Part shown: one piece after another, positions 16,068-23,552 of the stretch | How positions within the stretch are numbered: the stretch's first letter is position 1 | Layout of the letters: each line of letters begins with the position of its first letter | Source: Lachnoclostridium sp. UBA5725 | GTDB lineage: Bacteria; Bacillota; Clostridia; Lachnospirales; Lachnospiraceae | DNA length: 29,057 bases | Direction of reading: 5' to 3' | Assembly (NCBI GenBank): GCA_002419585.1 | Contig: DIGJ01000001.1 | Span: 1-29,057, forward strand | Program-made: the position numbers and the translations under genes | Notes under the pieces: generated by a model | Told to the model about the DNA's origin: nothing | Database searches by the model: none | The model's input: only the letters and a program-made list of their open reading frames with translations

Positions 16068-16582
16068 ATCTAGTTGGAAAAATTATTTCATTTGTATTTG
16101 CAATGCTAGTCTTTTTCATACTTCCTATATCCTATCATGCACAAAAGCAAGATGCCTTAATCCAAGTCTTTGTACAGACTGAAACCACGAAATTTGCAGA
16201 TGCAATAAAATGCAACGGCTACATAGATGAGGAAATGTATCTTTCCTTTTTAGCTGTACTTGATAGCACGGGAATTTTGTATGAAGTTACAATGGATCAT
16301 GCTCATGTAATAACAGAGCCTGAACTAGATGATGCAGGGGCGGTAACGGGGTACTATGAATATAGCTTAAGCACTTATGAATCGGAGATGTTAGATCGTA
16401 TTTATCAGGAGAATGGAAGATATAAAATGTCACAGGGAGACTATTTCAGTGTGAAGGTAAATAATCGAACAAATACCTATAAAGATTTTTTTGACCATTT
16501 ATTGTATGGAGCAAAGACCTCAGAATATAGTGTGTTTGCAACGGCTGGCGGCAAAATACTAGATGAGGAAGAGGGAATGTAG
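16064..16582 (+). CDS. Minor pilin-like protein
   Basis: A 172-residue protein with a membrane helix right at the N-terminus (IISFVFAMLVFFILPISY, about 7-24), then a region FVQTETTKFADAIKCNGYIDEEMYLSFLAVLDSTGILYEVTMDH. This pattern, a helix leading to G-Y-I-x-x-E-x-Y followed by an L-D-x-T-G turn, is what I have seen in small proteins of clostridial Tad-like loci. It matches no well-characterised family I can name. ATGA overlap with the upstream gene; the next gene starts one base after its stop. Confidence 0.55.
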   Translation: MNLVGKIISFVFAMLVFFILPISYHAQKQDALIQVFVQTETTKFADAIKCNGYIDEEMYLSFLAVLDSTGILYEVTMDHAHVITEPELDDAGAVTGYYEYSLSTYESEMLDRIYQENGRYKMSQGDYFSVKVNNRTNTYKDFFDHLLYGAKTSEYSVFATAGGKILDEEEGM

Positions 16583-16583
16583 G

Positions 16584-17588
16584 ATGAAAGTTCATAATTT
16601 TGTGTTCCTATTTCTTATTATATTTCTATCACTTTGTGTGAATTATGACTGTAAACAAAAAACATTAACCCAAATGAGTACAAAAAAGCAGCGCTATGAT
16701 GCGATTCTTGAATCAGCTACCAATGATGCAGCTTCAGCCTTAGTAACGTACGATCGAGGAAACAATCCGATCATTCAAAAGGAAGAAGCAATTAATACAT
16801 TGTTTCAGTCTCTTTACGCAGGGTTTGGAATTCTTCATGATGAATCGGCAAAGCAGGAGTTAAAAGGTTATATTCCCTTAATTCTCATTACGAGTCGTGA
16901 TGGGTTTTATTTTTGGTATCATGGAGAATATGAAGAGAATGGGCGGACGTTGGTGGAGCGTTTTAGTGAAAAGTATCCCTATTCTTATCATTACAGCAAT
17001 TTGGATTTAAATAATATCGATTGTAGTGATATCGATTCCAAAGATACAAAGAATTATATCGGATTTACCATGGATGACACAATGTATATGGTAGATGGCA
17101 ATTTTAATCGCGTTTTGTATGGGACAAGGCAAGATATCATTCGCAGTTATCCAAAGGTCTCATTTTTACAAAATCAGGATTCTTTTGAGGAAGTACGTCG
17201 GGAAACCATAATAAACACAATAACAGAGAAAATGAACCAATATATCAATGGCTATAATAAAATTGCATATCGCTATGGAATATCGTATCAATTCTCCGTT
17301 CCATATTACGATGTGGATACTTGGGCTCGCACCATAGATGATATATCAATCGTTGTAATATTTCAGGGATATCCTTATGGGAATGGGATAACACAGACAT
17401 ATAATCAATATGAAATAAGTGGAGCAAGAGTGAGTAAGAACAAGTATTATTACATAACGCAAAGTAACGGGAAGTCGCTTTATCATCGCAGTGACTGTAA
17501 ATTTTACACACAGGATTTGATACCATATGATACAAAAAGAGATTGCGCCCTTATGGGAGCGTATCCTTGTGAAGACTGTAAACCGTAA
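16584..17588 (+). CDS. Envelope protein with C-terminal Ada-like cysteine motif
   Basis: A 334-residue exported or anchored protein. The N-terminus KVHNFVFLFLIIFLSLCVNY is a hydrophobic signal or anchor, and residues 30-290 are of unknown fold. The last 34 residues carry H301-x3-C305, C321-A-L-x-G, then Y-P-C329-x-x-C332-K-P. This H..C...GxxPCxxC arrangement resembles the small zinc-binding module found at the C-termini of many secreted Firmicute proteins, related to the Ada N-terminal module. I chose the ATG at 16584, with GAGGAAGAGGGA upstream, rather than that at 16563, which lies inside the previous gene. Its operon position suggests a pilus-associated surface protein. Confidence 0.55.
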   Translation: MKVHNFVFLFLIIFLSLCVNYDCKQKTLTQMSTKKQRYDAILESATNDAASALVTYDRGNNPIIQKEEAINTLFQSLYAGFGILHDESAKQELKGYIPLILITSRDGFYFWYHGEYEENGRTLVERFSEKYPYSYHYSNLDLNNIDCSDIDSKDTKNYIGFTMDDTMYMVDGNFNRVLYGTRQDIIRSYPKVSFLQNQDSFEEVRRETIINTITEKMNQYINGYNKIAYRYGISYQFSVPYYDVDTWARTIDDISIVVIFQGYPYGNGITQTYNQYEISGARVSKNKYYYITQSNGKSLYHRSDCKFYTQDLIPYDTKRDCALMGAYPCEDCKP

Positions 17589-17605
17589 AAGGAGGGAGGA
17601 TTACT

Positions 17606-18760
17606 ATGCTACGACACTTAACGGAGTGGTTTAAAGATATTGCTGGAATGTGGATGGTAATTGGAATTTTAACTGTTACTTTACTTGTATTTACTGCAGC
17701 AAAGCATTTGGGGTTTACAGCAAATATGAAGATATCCTCCGTCAACCAGGAATTAAATGACTTATCGTTTGAAAAATACAATGGGATTAATCTAACAGGT
17801 TCCGAGGTAATCAATGCGATTAAGCGTTATCAGGAAGAACTTCCGGTAACGGTTTATACAGGAGAGTCCGTGGATACTTATCAAGGAAAATTCAAGCCAT
17901 CCAATAACAGCAGGAAAAGTGAAAAGTACATTAAACCATCACAAGTCTATATCGGAAGTCTATTAAAGGATGCGGATAAAAAAATTGTAGGGCTTGTTTT
18001 TGCAAAAGAAGGGATCGTGCTAACAGATACCAGTTATAAAGAGTTGCTTGCAAAAATGGTTGGTGCAAATGCAGAAGAAAGTACCATGGATAGCTTAATT
18101 GGGCAGATAAACAGTTTACTGAGCAGTAAGGAAGGAACAATTACGCAGTTGACTCAAAAAGTTGCATCCTTTCAGACCACGATTAGTAACCTACAATCGA
18201 AAAACGATGCGCTAAGCGCACAAGTATCTAATTTGAATGGTCAGCTTAGTACCGTAAATTCAAAGTACAGCACTTTGTTAATGGAAGTATCTTCTGGTAA
18301 AAGTAGCATTGCAAGTGCAATTACAGATAAAGGTGTATCAACATCGGCAAGTGATTCTTTTTCTACCATGGCAAGTAATGTAAGGAGTATTTCTACGAAA
18401 GGATTGTTGTGTGAAGAATATACGTTTTCCAATAGTACAATCGAAAGTGGAGGAGAAATCAGTATGAATCTGACGGTAACAGCTCAAAATTTGGTACCGG
18501 AATTTGTGGTAATTAAAAGTAAAATGTTTTTATCCACTTCATATGGAGAATCGAATCTTGGAGTTGTGACATTTACATCAACAAAATATTCAAATGGAAA
18601 ATATACGACAAGCGGGGGCTCAGTAGGAAACAATAGTGTAATACAATTTAGTGGAGCACAAGTTATAATAAGACCATATATATACATGATTTATACAGGA
18701 GGATATTATCTATCTCAAGGAGGAACAACTACAGTGTCTGTGTATGGAATAAAAAAATAG
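17606..18760 (+). CDS. Pilin-anchored, tail-fibre-like putative tip adhesin
   Basis: A 384-residue protein in four parts. Residues 1-75 are a pilin-like anchor (MLRHLTEWFKDI, a membrane helix at about 13-31, LTGSEVINAIKRYQEE) resembling the protein encoded at 15271. Residues 76-155 form a small domain. Residues 160-228 form a coiled coil (ITQLTQKVASFQTTISNLQS and onward). Residues 230-265 contain SGKSSIASAITDKGVSTSAS-DSFSTMASNV, a motif common in Firmicute phage tail-fibre proteins. The C-terminal 120 residues are Ser/Thr/Gly/Tyr-rich and probably all beta. The last gene of a pilus operon with a fibre-like C-terminus suggests a tip adhesin. Start: ATG behind GGAGGGAGG. Confidence 0.55.
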   Translation: MLRHLTEWFKDIAGMWMVIGILTVTLLVFTAAKHLGFTANMKISSVNQELNDLSFEKYNGINLTGSEVINAIKRYQEELPVTVYTGESVDTYQGKFKPSNNSRKSEKYIKPSQVYIGSLLKDADKKIVGLVFAKEGIVLTDTSYKELLAKMVGANAEESTMDSLIGQINSLLSSKEGTITQLTQKVASFQTTISNLQSKNDALSAQVSNLNGQLSTVNSKYSTLLMEVSSGKSSIASAITDKGVSTSASDSFSTMASNVRSISTKGLLCEEYTFSNSTIESGGEISMNLTVTAQNLVPEFVVIKSKMFLSTSYGESNLGVVTFTSTKYSNGKYTTSGGSVGNNSVIQFSGAQVIIRPYIYMIYTGGYYLSQGGTTTVSVYGIKK

Positions 18761-18768
18761 TGCAAAGA

Positions 18769-19133
18769 GGGGTTGTCGCACTAGATTCTGGTTTACCTAC
18801 GCATAACGGACGCGAGTCTTTGTTGGGATAGGGACGCCATAAAAGGCTGAGCATCTTAATTTTTCTCCAATTTACACCGCTCCCATGCTAGGATTTTATA
18901 TCAATCGTATGAGCATTCCACGTAACCTCTGTGCAATCGAGAATTGACTCTTAAGGGAGTCAATTCTCGATAGAGTTTACGTTCCATATAAGGCTGATTT
19001 TAAGGGCTGCTCCTGCGCTCCATTCGATTTTAGAGAACCCTAAACCCACCGCCCCTTTTGCGTGACTTCCCCAAAATCTCCCGCGTCCGTTATGCGTAGG
19101 TAAACCAGAAGTTAGTGTGACATCCCCTTTTTT
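18769..19133. repeat. Giant interrupted palindrome ending the Tad-like operon
   Basis: The 359 bases from GGGG (18769) to CCCC (19127) fold back on themselves. The outer arms share a perfect 29-base inverted repeat (18786-18814 against 19082-19110, containing GGTTTACCTACGCATAACGG); the outermost bases match GGGGNTGTCNCACTA. The centre is a perfect 15-pair stem (18936-18950 with 18957-18971) over TTAAGG, and regions between keep partial complementarity (for example ACGTAA-CTCT next to the centre). A T6 run (19128-19133) follows, so the plus-strand RNA would end in a terminator. No protein is encoded and I see no flanking target duplication. It could be a hairpin-type mobile repeat, a structured RNA, or both. 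Confidence 0.8.
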
Positions 19134-19205
19134 GTTGATGGTTTGTAAATAGTAATTTGACTACATGTCGTTTGAAATTGTCGATTGATAATGTCGGATT
19201 TAGAC

Positions 19206-19276
19206 ACAATTTGTCTTGCATTATAATATTTTGTGTGGTAATATGTCAGTAATTACAGAAGAGAAAGACAAATTGT
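19206..19276 (+). promoter_or_regulatory. Promoter region framed by a 12-base inverted repeat
   Basis: ACAATTTGTCTT (19206-19217) and its exact reverse complement AAGACAAATTGT (19265-19276) flank a TATAAT at 19222-19227. The left copy overlaps the -35/-10 spacer and also contains AGACA-N5-TGTCT. The -35 (TTTAGA, 19199-19204) is weak, so activation or repression by a protein binding these sites is plausible. The nearest downstream gene starts at 19432. Confidence 0.5.
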
Positions 19277-19302
19277 AGAAGTTTGGAATAAGTAGTGGTT
19301 TT

Positions 19303-19356
19303 ACACAAGAGAAAAATGCCGATTGCTAGGATTAGCAGTGACAAGTTGCTTTGTGT
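19303..19356 (+). other. Structured leader RNA segment
   Basis: Within the roughly 200-base leader, ACACAA (19303-19308) can pair with TTGTGT (19351-19356), enclosing a hairpin TGCTA-GGAT-TAGCA (19324-19337). A U-rich tract follows (CTATTTTTATTTC). It may be a weak attenuator or regulatory leader; it matches no riboswitch consensus I know. The rest of 19134-19431 shows nothing further. Confidence 0.3.
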
Positions 19357-19431
19357 GAGACTATTTTTATTTCAAACTTTTTTGTATCTAACAACTTATA
19401 AACAAGCAAATCAAAATAGGGAGATTAAAAC

Positions 19432-19749
19432 ATGAAAAGAGAAGAAAAAGAAAAAGTAATGGTTGCATTTGAAAACGTGAGAAGAGTTGGAATAGCAGGA
19501 TATGAAGCGTATTTTGATAAACTAAAGATGAATATTGAAATGTTGTTTGAGCAAAAACAAGATGTTACCAAAGAACTTAGGATAATTCTTGCATATTTAG
19601 AAGAAATGGAAAAAGATCGTAGTATTTTTAGTGAAGAACCAGTGCTAGAAGAATATGAAGGTCAGGAAGTGATTTGGCCAACGACGCTTTCTTTATGGCA
19701 GGAGGATATGGAACAATTGATTGAAGATGCAAAACAGTTAAATGAATAA
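19432..19749 (+). CDS. Hypothetical small helical protein
   Basis: A 105-residue, highly charged, mostly helical protein without signal peptide or membrane segment. I do not recognise it. It has a GGGAGA ribosome site and a long structured leader. It precedes another small helical protein and the pseudaminic acid genes, so a role near flagellar glycosylation or chaperoning is possible but only by position. Confidence 0.6.
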   Translation: MKREEKEKVMVAFENVRRVGIAGYEAYFDKLKMNIEMLFEQKQDVTKELRIILAYLEEMEKDRSIFSEEPVLEEYEGQEVIWPTTLSLWQEDMEQLIEDAKQLNE

Positions 19750-19838
19750 GACACTGTATTCTACTTGATATTTTTGCAGATAATACCGATAATAAATAGA
19801 GAACTTAACAAATCGGTACAAAAGGACAAGGTATAGCT

Positions 19839-20201
19839 ATGGATGTTTTAAGACAAAGGCAGATTGAGGCTTTAACAGAATTATATTCCTATAATAAAAA
19901 GATGTTAGAAGCACTCCCTTCTCTTGTTTGGGAATTGGAGGATAACATGCAAAGTAACACCTTATCCTATCTCAACTCTTTTTTAGAAGGACTTAACTGG
20001 GAAATCCAGGTGACAAATCGTTGTTTGAATTATATCAACGAAGACAAGATTAGACTGAATAAAATGCAGGTAAGTAATACCATGGATCAATTGAATCGAA
20101 CTATTTTAGCAGATGAATATATAGCAGTGGCGGAGGTTCTTCAAAATGGAGTGGAAGCTTATCTAAAGGATATGCAGGAAATTGCAAAAGAGCTTATATA
20201 A
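19839..20201 (+). CDS. Hypothetical small helical protein
   Basis: A 120-residue all-helical cytoplasmic protein with no recognised motif. It begins MDVLRQRQIEALTELYSY and contains heptad-like Leu/Ile spacing. The ribosome site AAGGACAAGG is acceptable. It ends 22 bases before pseI and so is probably co-transcribed with it. Size and helicity resemble flagellar export chaperones (FliT/FlgN class), but there is no specific sequence match I can point to. Confidence 0.6.
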   Translation: MDVLRQRQIEALTELYSYNKKMLEALPSLVWELEDNMQSNTLSYLNSFLEGLNWEIQVTNRCLNYINEDKIRLNKMQVSNTMDQLNRTILADEYIAVAEVLQNGVEAYLKDMQEIAKELI

Positions 20202-20223
20202 TACAAAACACGGAGGCTTGAAA

Positions 20224-21258
20224 ATGATACATTTATATGAAAAGATGAAACAAGGTGTTTACATCATTGCGGAAATGTCTGCAAACCATGGAGGCAGCTT
20301 GGAAAATGCATTTAAAATTGTGGAGGAAGCCAAAGCGGCAGGAGCGGATTGCTTAAAGATACAGACCTATACAGCAGATACGCTGACCATCCAGTGTGAT
20401 AAAGATCCGTTTAAAATAAATGGTGGACTTTGGGATGGATATACGTTCTATGATTTATATAAAGAAGCTTACACACCGTGGGAATGGCAAAAAACAATCA
20501 AAGATAAATGCGAACAAGTGGGAATCGATTTTCTATCCACACCGTTTGATACTACTGCTGTAGACTTTTTAGAAGAAATTGGTACCGAATTTTATAAAAT
20601 AGCATCCTTTGAGCTTGTTGATATTCCATTGATTGAATATATAGCAAAAAAAGGAAAGCCTATCATTATGTCATGTGGTATGGCAAGTATCGAAGAAATA
20701 GAAGAAGCAATTGATGCTTGTAGACGGCAGGGAAATGAACAGATTGTACTGCTTAAATGTTGCAGCCAGTATCCTGCAGAATACAAAAATATGAATCTGT
20801 CCGTGATTGATGACATGCAAAAACGGTTTGGATATCCTGTCGGACTTTCTGATCATTCGATAGGATCCCTCGCAGATGTAATTGCTGTTACTAAGGGAGC
20901 GAAGATAATTGAAAAGCATGTATGTCTCAACAAGGAAGTTGACAGTGCAGATGCAGGATTTTCCACAGAAATGAAGGATTTTAAGCGGATGGTTGAGGAC
21001 ATACAAAATACAGTCAAAGCTTTGGGAAATTGTACGTATGAGCGTACCGAACAAGAGAAGAAGGAATTGCATGGCAGACGTTCTTTGTTTGCAGTAAACC
21101 AGATAAAAGAGGGTGAACCATTCACCGAAGAAAATGTAAGAAGCATTCGCCCTAGCAATGGACTTAAGCCAAAGTATTATCGGGAATTGTTGTCACAAGC
21201 GGCTAAGAAATCGTATGAATACGGAGATCCTATTGACTCTATAGAAATTGAGGAATAA
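20224..21258 (+). CDS. pseI: Pseudaminic acid synthase
   Basis: A 344-residue NeuB-family enzyme condensing 2,4-diacetamido-2,4,6-trideoxy-L-altrose with phosphoenolpyruvate to make pseudaminic acid. Visible are the N-terminal barrel (YIIAEMSANHGGSLENA, ADCLKIQTYTADTLT), the PseI-type WDGYTFYDLYKEAYTPWEWQ, FLSTPFD, the metal/substrate region GLSDHSIGSLA and EKHVCLNKEVDSADAGFS, and a C-terminal SAF (antifreeze-like) domain from about residue 280 (RRSLFAVNQIKEGEPFTEEN). Start at ATG 20224, behind CGGAGG; an earlier in-frame ATG at 20182 lies inside the preceding gene. Adjacent pseG confirms pseudaminic rather than legionaminic or sialic acid. Confidence 0.92.
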   Translation: MIHLYEKMKQGVYIIAEMSANHGGSLENAFKIVEEAKAAGADCLKIQTYTADTLTIQCDKDPFKINGGLWDGYTFYDLYKEAYTPWEWQKTIKDKCEQVGIDFLSTPFDTTAVDFLEEIGTEFYKIASFELVDIPLIEYIAKKGKPIIMSCGMASIEEIEEAIDACRRQGNEQIVLLKCCSQYPAEYKNMNLSVIDDMQKRFGYPVGLSDHSIGSLADVIAVTKGAKIIEKHVCLNKEVDSADAGFSTEMKDFKRMVEDIQNTVKALGNCTYERTEQEKKELHGRRSLFAVNQIKEGEPFTEENVRSIRPSNGLKPKYYRELLSQAAKKSYEYGDPIDSIEIEE

Positions 21259-21262
21259 GCAA

Positions 21263-22288
21263 ATGTTTTATATTAGGGCTGACGCAAATAACAAAATTGC
21301 CACAGGACATGTGATGCGTTGTATGGCAATTGCGAAACAAATCGAAGCACTGGGTGAGCCATGTACCTTTCTTTCAGCCGATGACAATGCCAAAGAGATG
21401 ATTGAAGAGAATGGTTTTAATTTTCTGTGTCTTAATACAAATTGGGAGGATTTAGACCAGGAGACGGAAGTTTTAGTTTCTTTGATACAAGAAAGGAAGA
21501 TAAAAGTCTTGCTGGTGGATTCCTATTTTGTAACACAAAACTATCTAGATAAATTAAGTAATTCTACAAAAGTAGTATACATGGACGATATCCATCGATT
21601 CCCCTATCCGGTTCATACCGTCATTCATTATGGAATCTTTGATAAAGAGTATACCTATGATAAAAGCAATACAAATGATAAACAGCAGTATCTGCTTGGC
21701 TGCGATTATATACCTTTGCGTGAGGAATTTAAACAAAAAACTGCTCCTAATCGGGAGAATATATCCGATATATTAATTACAACTGGTGGAACAGATCCTT
21801 TCAATCTAGCCGGAAATCTAATCAAACGTTTGAAAGATAGTGGATTGCATCTACATGTTGTTTCCGGAAAACTAAATACCCATTATAAAGAACTTGTCGA
21901 TTTGAGCACACAAAATGATTATGTATCAGTTTATACAAACATTAAAAATATGAGTGAACTTATGATAAATTGTGACGTAGCTATATCAGCTGCTGGAACG
22001 ACGCTTTACGAGCTATGTGCTTGTGGTGTGCCGACAATCAGTGTTTCTTTTGCGGATAACCAGATTTCTGGCGCGAAGGAACTGGATCGAAGAGACATTA
22101 TAAAATATGCTGGTGACTTGCGCACTGGATTAGAAGGATGCCTCGATAAAATCGAAACGATACTTCAAACATGGGAAAAGAATAAAAAATTACGAAAAGA
22201 AAAGAGAGATAAAATGCAGGCGTTAGTGGACGGAAATGGAGCAATGAGAATTGCGGCATACTGTCTTAATCTGCAAAAGGAGGAATAG
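21263..22288 (+). CDS. pseG: UDP-2,4-diacetamido-2,4,6-trideoxy-beta-L-altropyranose hydrolase
   Basis: A 341-residue GT-B-fold enzyme that removes UDP one step before PseI. The N-terminal IRADANNKIATGHVMRCMAI carries the glycine-rich GHVMR motif with the catalytic histidine region typical of PseG; the C-terminal half has ISAAGTTLYELCACGVPTI, the nucleotide-binding motif. Start at ATG 21263 behind GAGGAA; a TTG at 21248 is in frame but overlaps pseI. It lies four bases after pseI and two before pseC. No acetyltransferase domain (PseH) is fused, as can occur elsewhere. Confidence 0.9.
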   Translation: MFYIRADANNKIATGHVMRCMAIAKQIEALGEPCTFLSADDNAKEMIEENGFNFLCLNTNWEDLDQETEVLVSLIQERKIKVLLVDSYFVTQNYLDKLSNSTKVVYMDDIHRFPYPVHTVIHYGIFDKEYTYDKSNTNDKQQYLLGCDYIPLREEFKQKTAPNRENISDILITTGGTDPFNLAGNLIKRLKDSGLHLHVVSGKLNTHYKELVDLSTQNDYVSVYTNIKNMSELMINCDVAISAAGTTLYELCACGVPTISVSFADNQISGAKELDRRDIIKYAGDLRTGLEGCLDKIETILQTWEKNKKLRKEKRDKMQALVDGNGAMRIAAYCLNLQKEE

Positions 22289-22290
22289 AG

Positions 22291-23418
22291 TTGATACCAT
22301 ACGGAACACAGTGGATAGATGAGGAAGATATTCAGGCAGTTGTGGATACATTACGTTCTGATTATCTGACAACAGGACCAAAGGTGGAGGAATTTGAACA
22401 GACTGTAAAAGAGTATGTGGGTGCAAAGTATGCGGTAGCAGTTTCAAATGGTACGGCAGCACTTCATGTTGCTTGCCTGGCAGCTGGAATAAAGGAGGGC
22501 GATGAAGTAATTACGACGCCAATTACCTTTGCAGCCTCTGCAAATTGCGTTCTTTATTGTGGTGGAATGCCAGTATTTGCTGATATCGATAGAGACTCCT
22601 ATAATATTTCTCCTCAATCAATTCGAGAAAAAATTACGCAAAGGACAAAAGCAATTATCCCGGTTCACTTTACCGGACAGCCTTGTCAGATGGACGAGAT
22701 TCATAAAATTGCAAAGGAATACAATCTTATCGTAATTGAAGATGGAGCGCATGCACTAGGTGCTGATTATAAAGGAAAAATGATTGGAACTTTGTCAGAT
22801 ATGACAACATTTAGTTTTCATCCAGTGAAACATATCACGACCGGTGAGGGTGGTATGATTTTAACAAACGACGAAGTGCTGTATAAAAAACTATCCCTTT
22901 ACCGTACACATGGAATTACTCGAAATGAAGAATGGATGGAACACAATGAAGGCGATTGGTACTATGAGCAACTAGAACTAGGTTACAATTATCGTATTAC
23001 GGACCTGCAATGTGCTCTGGGAATTAGTCAGATGAAGCATCTTCGGGAATTTGTGAGCCGTAGATGCGAGATTGCGGCTTACTATAATGAAGCATTCGAA
23101 AATGTGAAAGGAATAACCATTCCGTTTCAGTTGGAAGGGTGCCATAATAGCTGGCATTTATATGTAATTAAAGTTGATCCAAATCGAAGAAAAGAAATTT
23201 TTGATCAGCTTCGCGCTGCCCAAATCGGAGTTAATGTACACTACATTCCAATATATAAATTTCCACACTATCAGAAGAGTGGTTATGCAGATATCTACTC
23301 AAAAGAAGCAGAAGCATTTTATAGCGGAGCAATTAGTATTCCGATGTATCCTAAAATGACAAAGGAACAACAAGACTATGTTATTGAACATGTAATTCAA
23401 GCAGTTTCAAAGTATTAA
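22291..23418 (+). CDS. pseC: UDP-4-keto-sugar aminotransferase of pseudaminic acid synthesis
   Basis: A 375-residue PLP-dependent DegT/DnrJ/EryC1 aminotransferase. It begins IPYGTQWIDEEDIQAVVDTL; GPKVEEFEQ, SNGTAALHVACLAAG and the PLP lysine K180 in FHPVKHITTGEGG are all present, with IEDGAHALGADYKGK before it. It should produce UDP-4-amino-4,6-dideoxy-N-acetyl-L-altrosamine. The start is a TTG with AAAGGAGGAA eight bases upstream; no suitable ATG exists. Gene order I-G-C is unusual, and the dehydratase PseB, the acetyltransferase PseH and the CMP-transferase PseF are absent from the window. Confidence 0.9.
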   Translation: MIPYGTQWIDEEDIQAVVDTLRSDYLTTGPKVEEFEQTVKEYVGAKYAVAVSNGTAALHVACLAAGIKEGDEVITTPITFAASANCVLYCGGMPVFADIDRDSYNISPQSIREKITQRTKAIIPVHFTGQPCQMDEIHKIAKEYNLIVIEDGAHALGADYKGKMIGTLSDMTTFSFHPVKHITTGEGGMILTNDEVLYKKLSLYRTHGITRNEEWMEHNEGDWYYEQLELGYNYRITDLQCALGISQMKHLREFVSRRCEIAAYYNEAFENVKGITIPFQLEGCHNSWHLYVIKVDPNRRKEIFDQLRAAQIGVNVHYIPIYKFPHYQKSGYADIYSKEAEAFYSGAISIPMYPKMTKEQQDYVIEHVIQAVSKY

Positions 23419-23467
23419 TTGAAAACTTGTGAAAAATATTAAATTTTCGTGAAACATTCTTTACAAC

Positions 23468-23496
23468 TTCACAGTGACATAATTTTGTGATATACT
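23468..23496 (+). promoter_or_regulatory. Extended -10 promoter of citrate synthase with palindromic surroundings
   Basis: TTCACA (23468-23473), 17 bases, TGA-TATACT (23488-23496). It is crowded with TCAC/GTGA half sites: TCACAGTGA lies on the -35, GTGAT...ATCAC spans the -10 and start, and AATCACAGT lies further downstream. A regulator binding site is likely, but I cannot name the protein. Confidence 0.6.
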
Positions 23497-23552
23497 GTAA
23501 ATCACTCAAAAATCACAGTAAGAGGGTGGAAGTTTAAAGAAGGGAGATTAAT

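Noticed and set aside
17250..17535. A 96-codon minus-strand open frame inside the envelope protein gene, and similar reverse frames throughout
   Set aside because: No ribosome sites, no recognisable protein features, and fully overlapped by well-supported plus-strand genes.
18769..19127. Typical MITE or IS end-pair with target duplication
   Set aside because: The flanks (CAAAGA and TTTTTTG) show no direct duplication, and complementarity extends through the whole length, so a simple recent transposition is not supported; kept as a palindrome of unknown origin.
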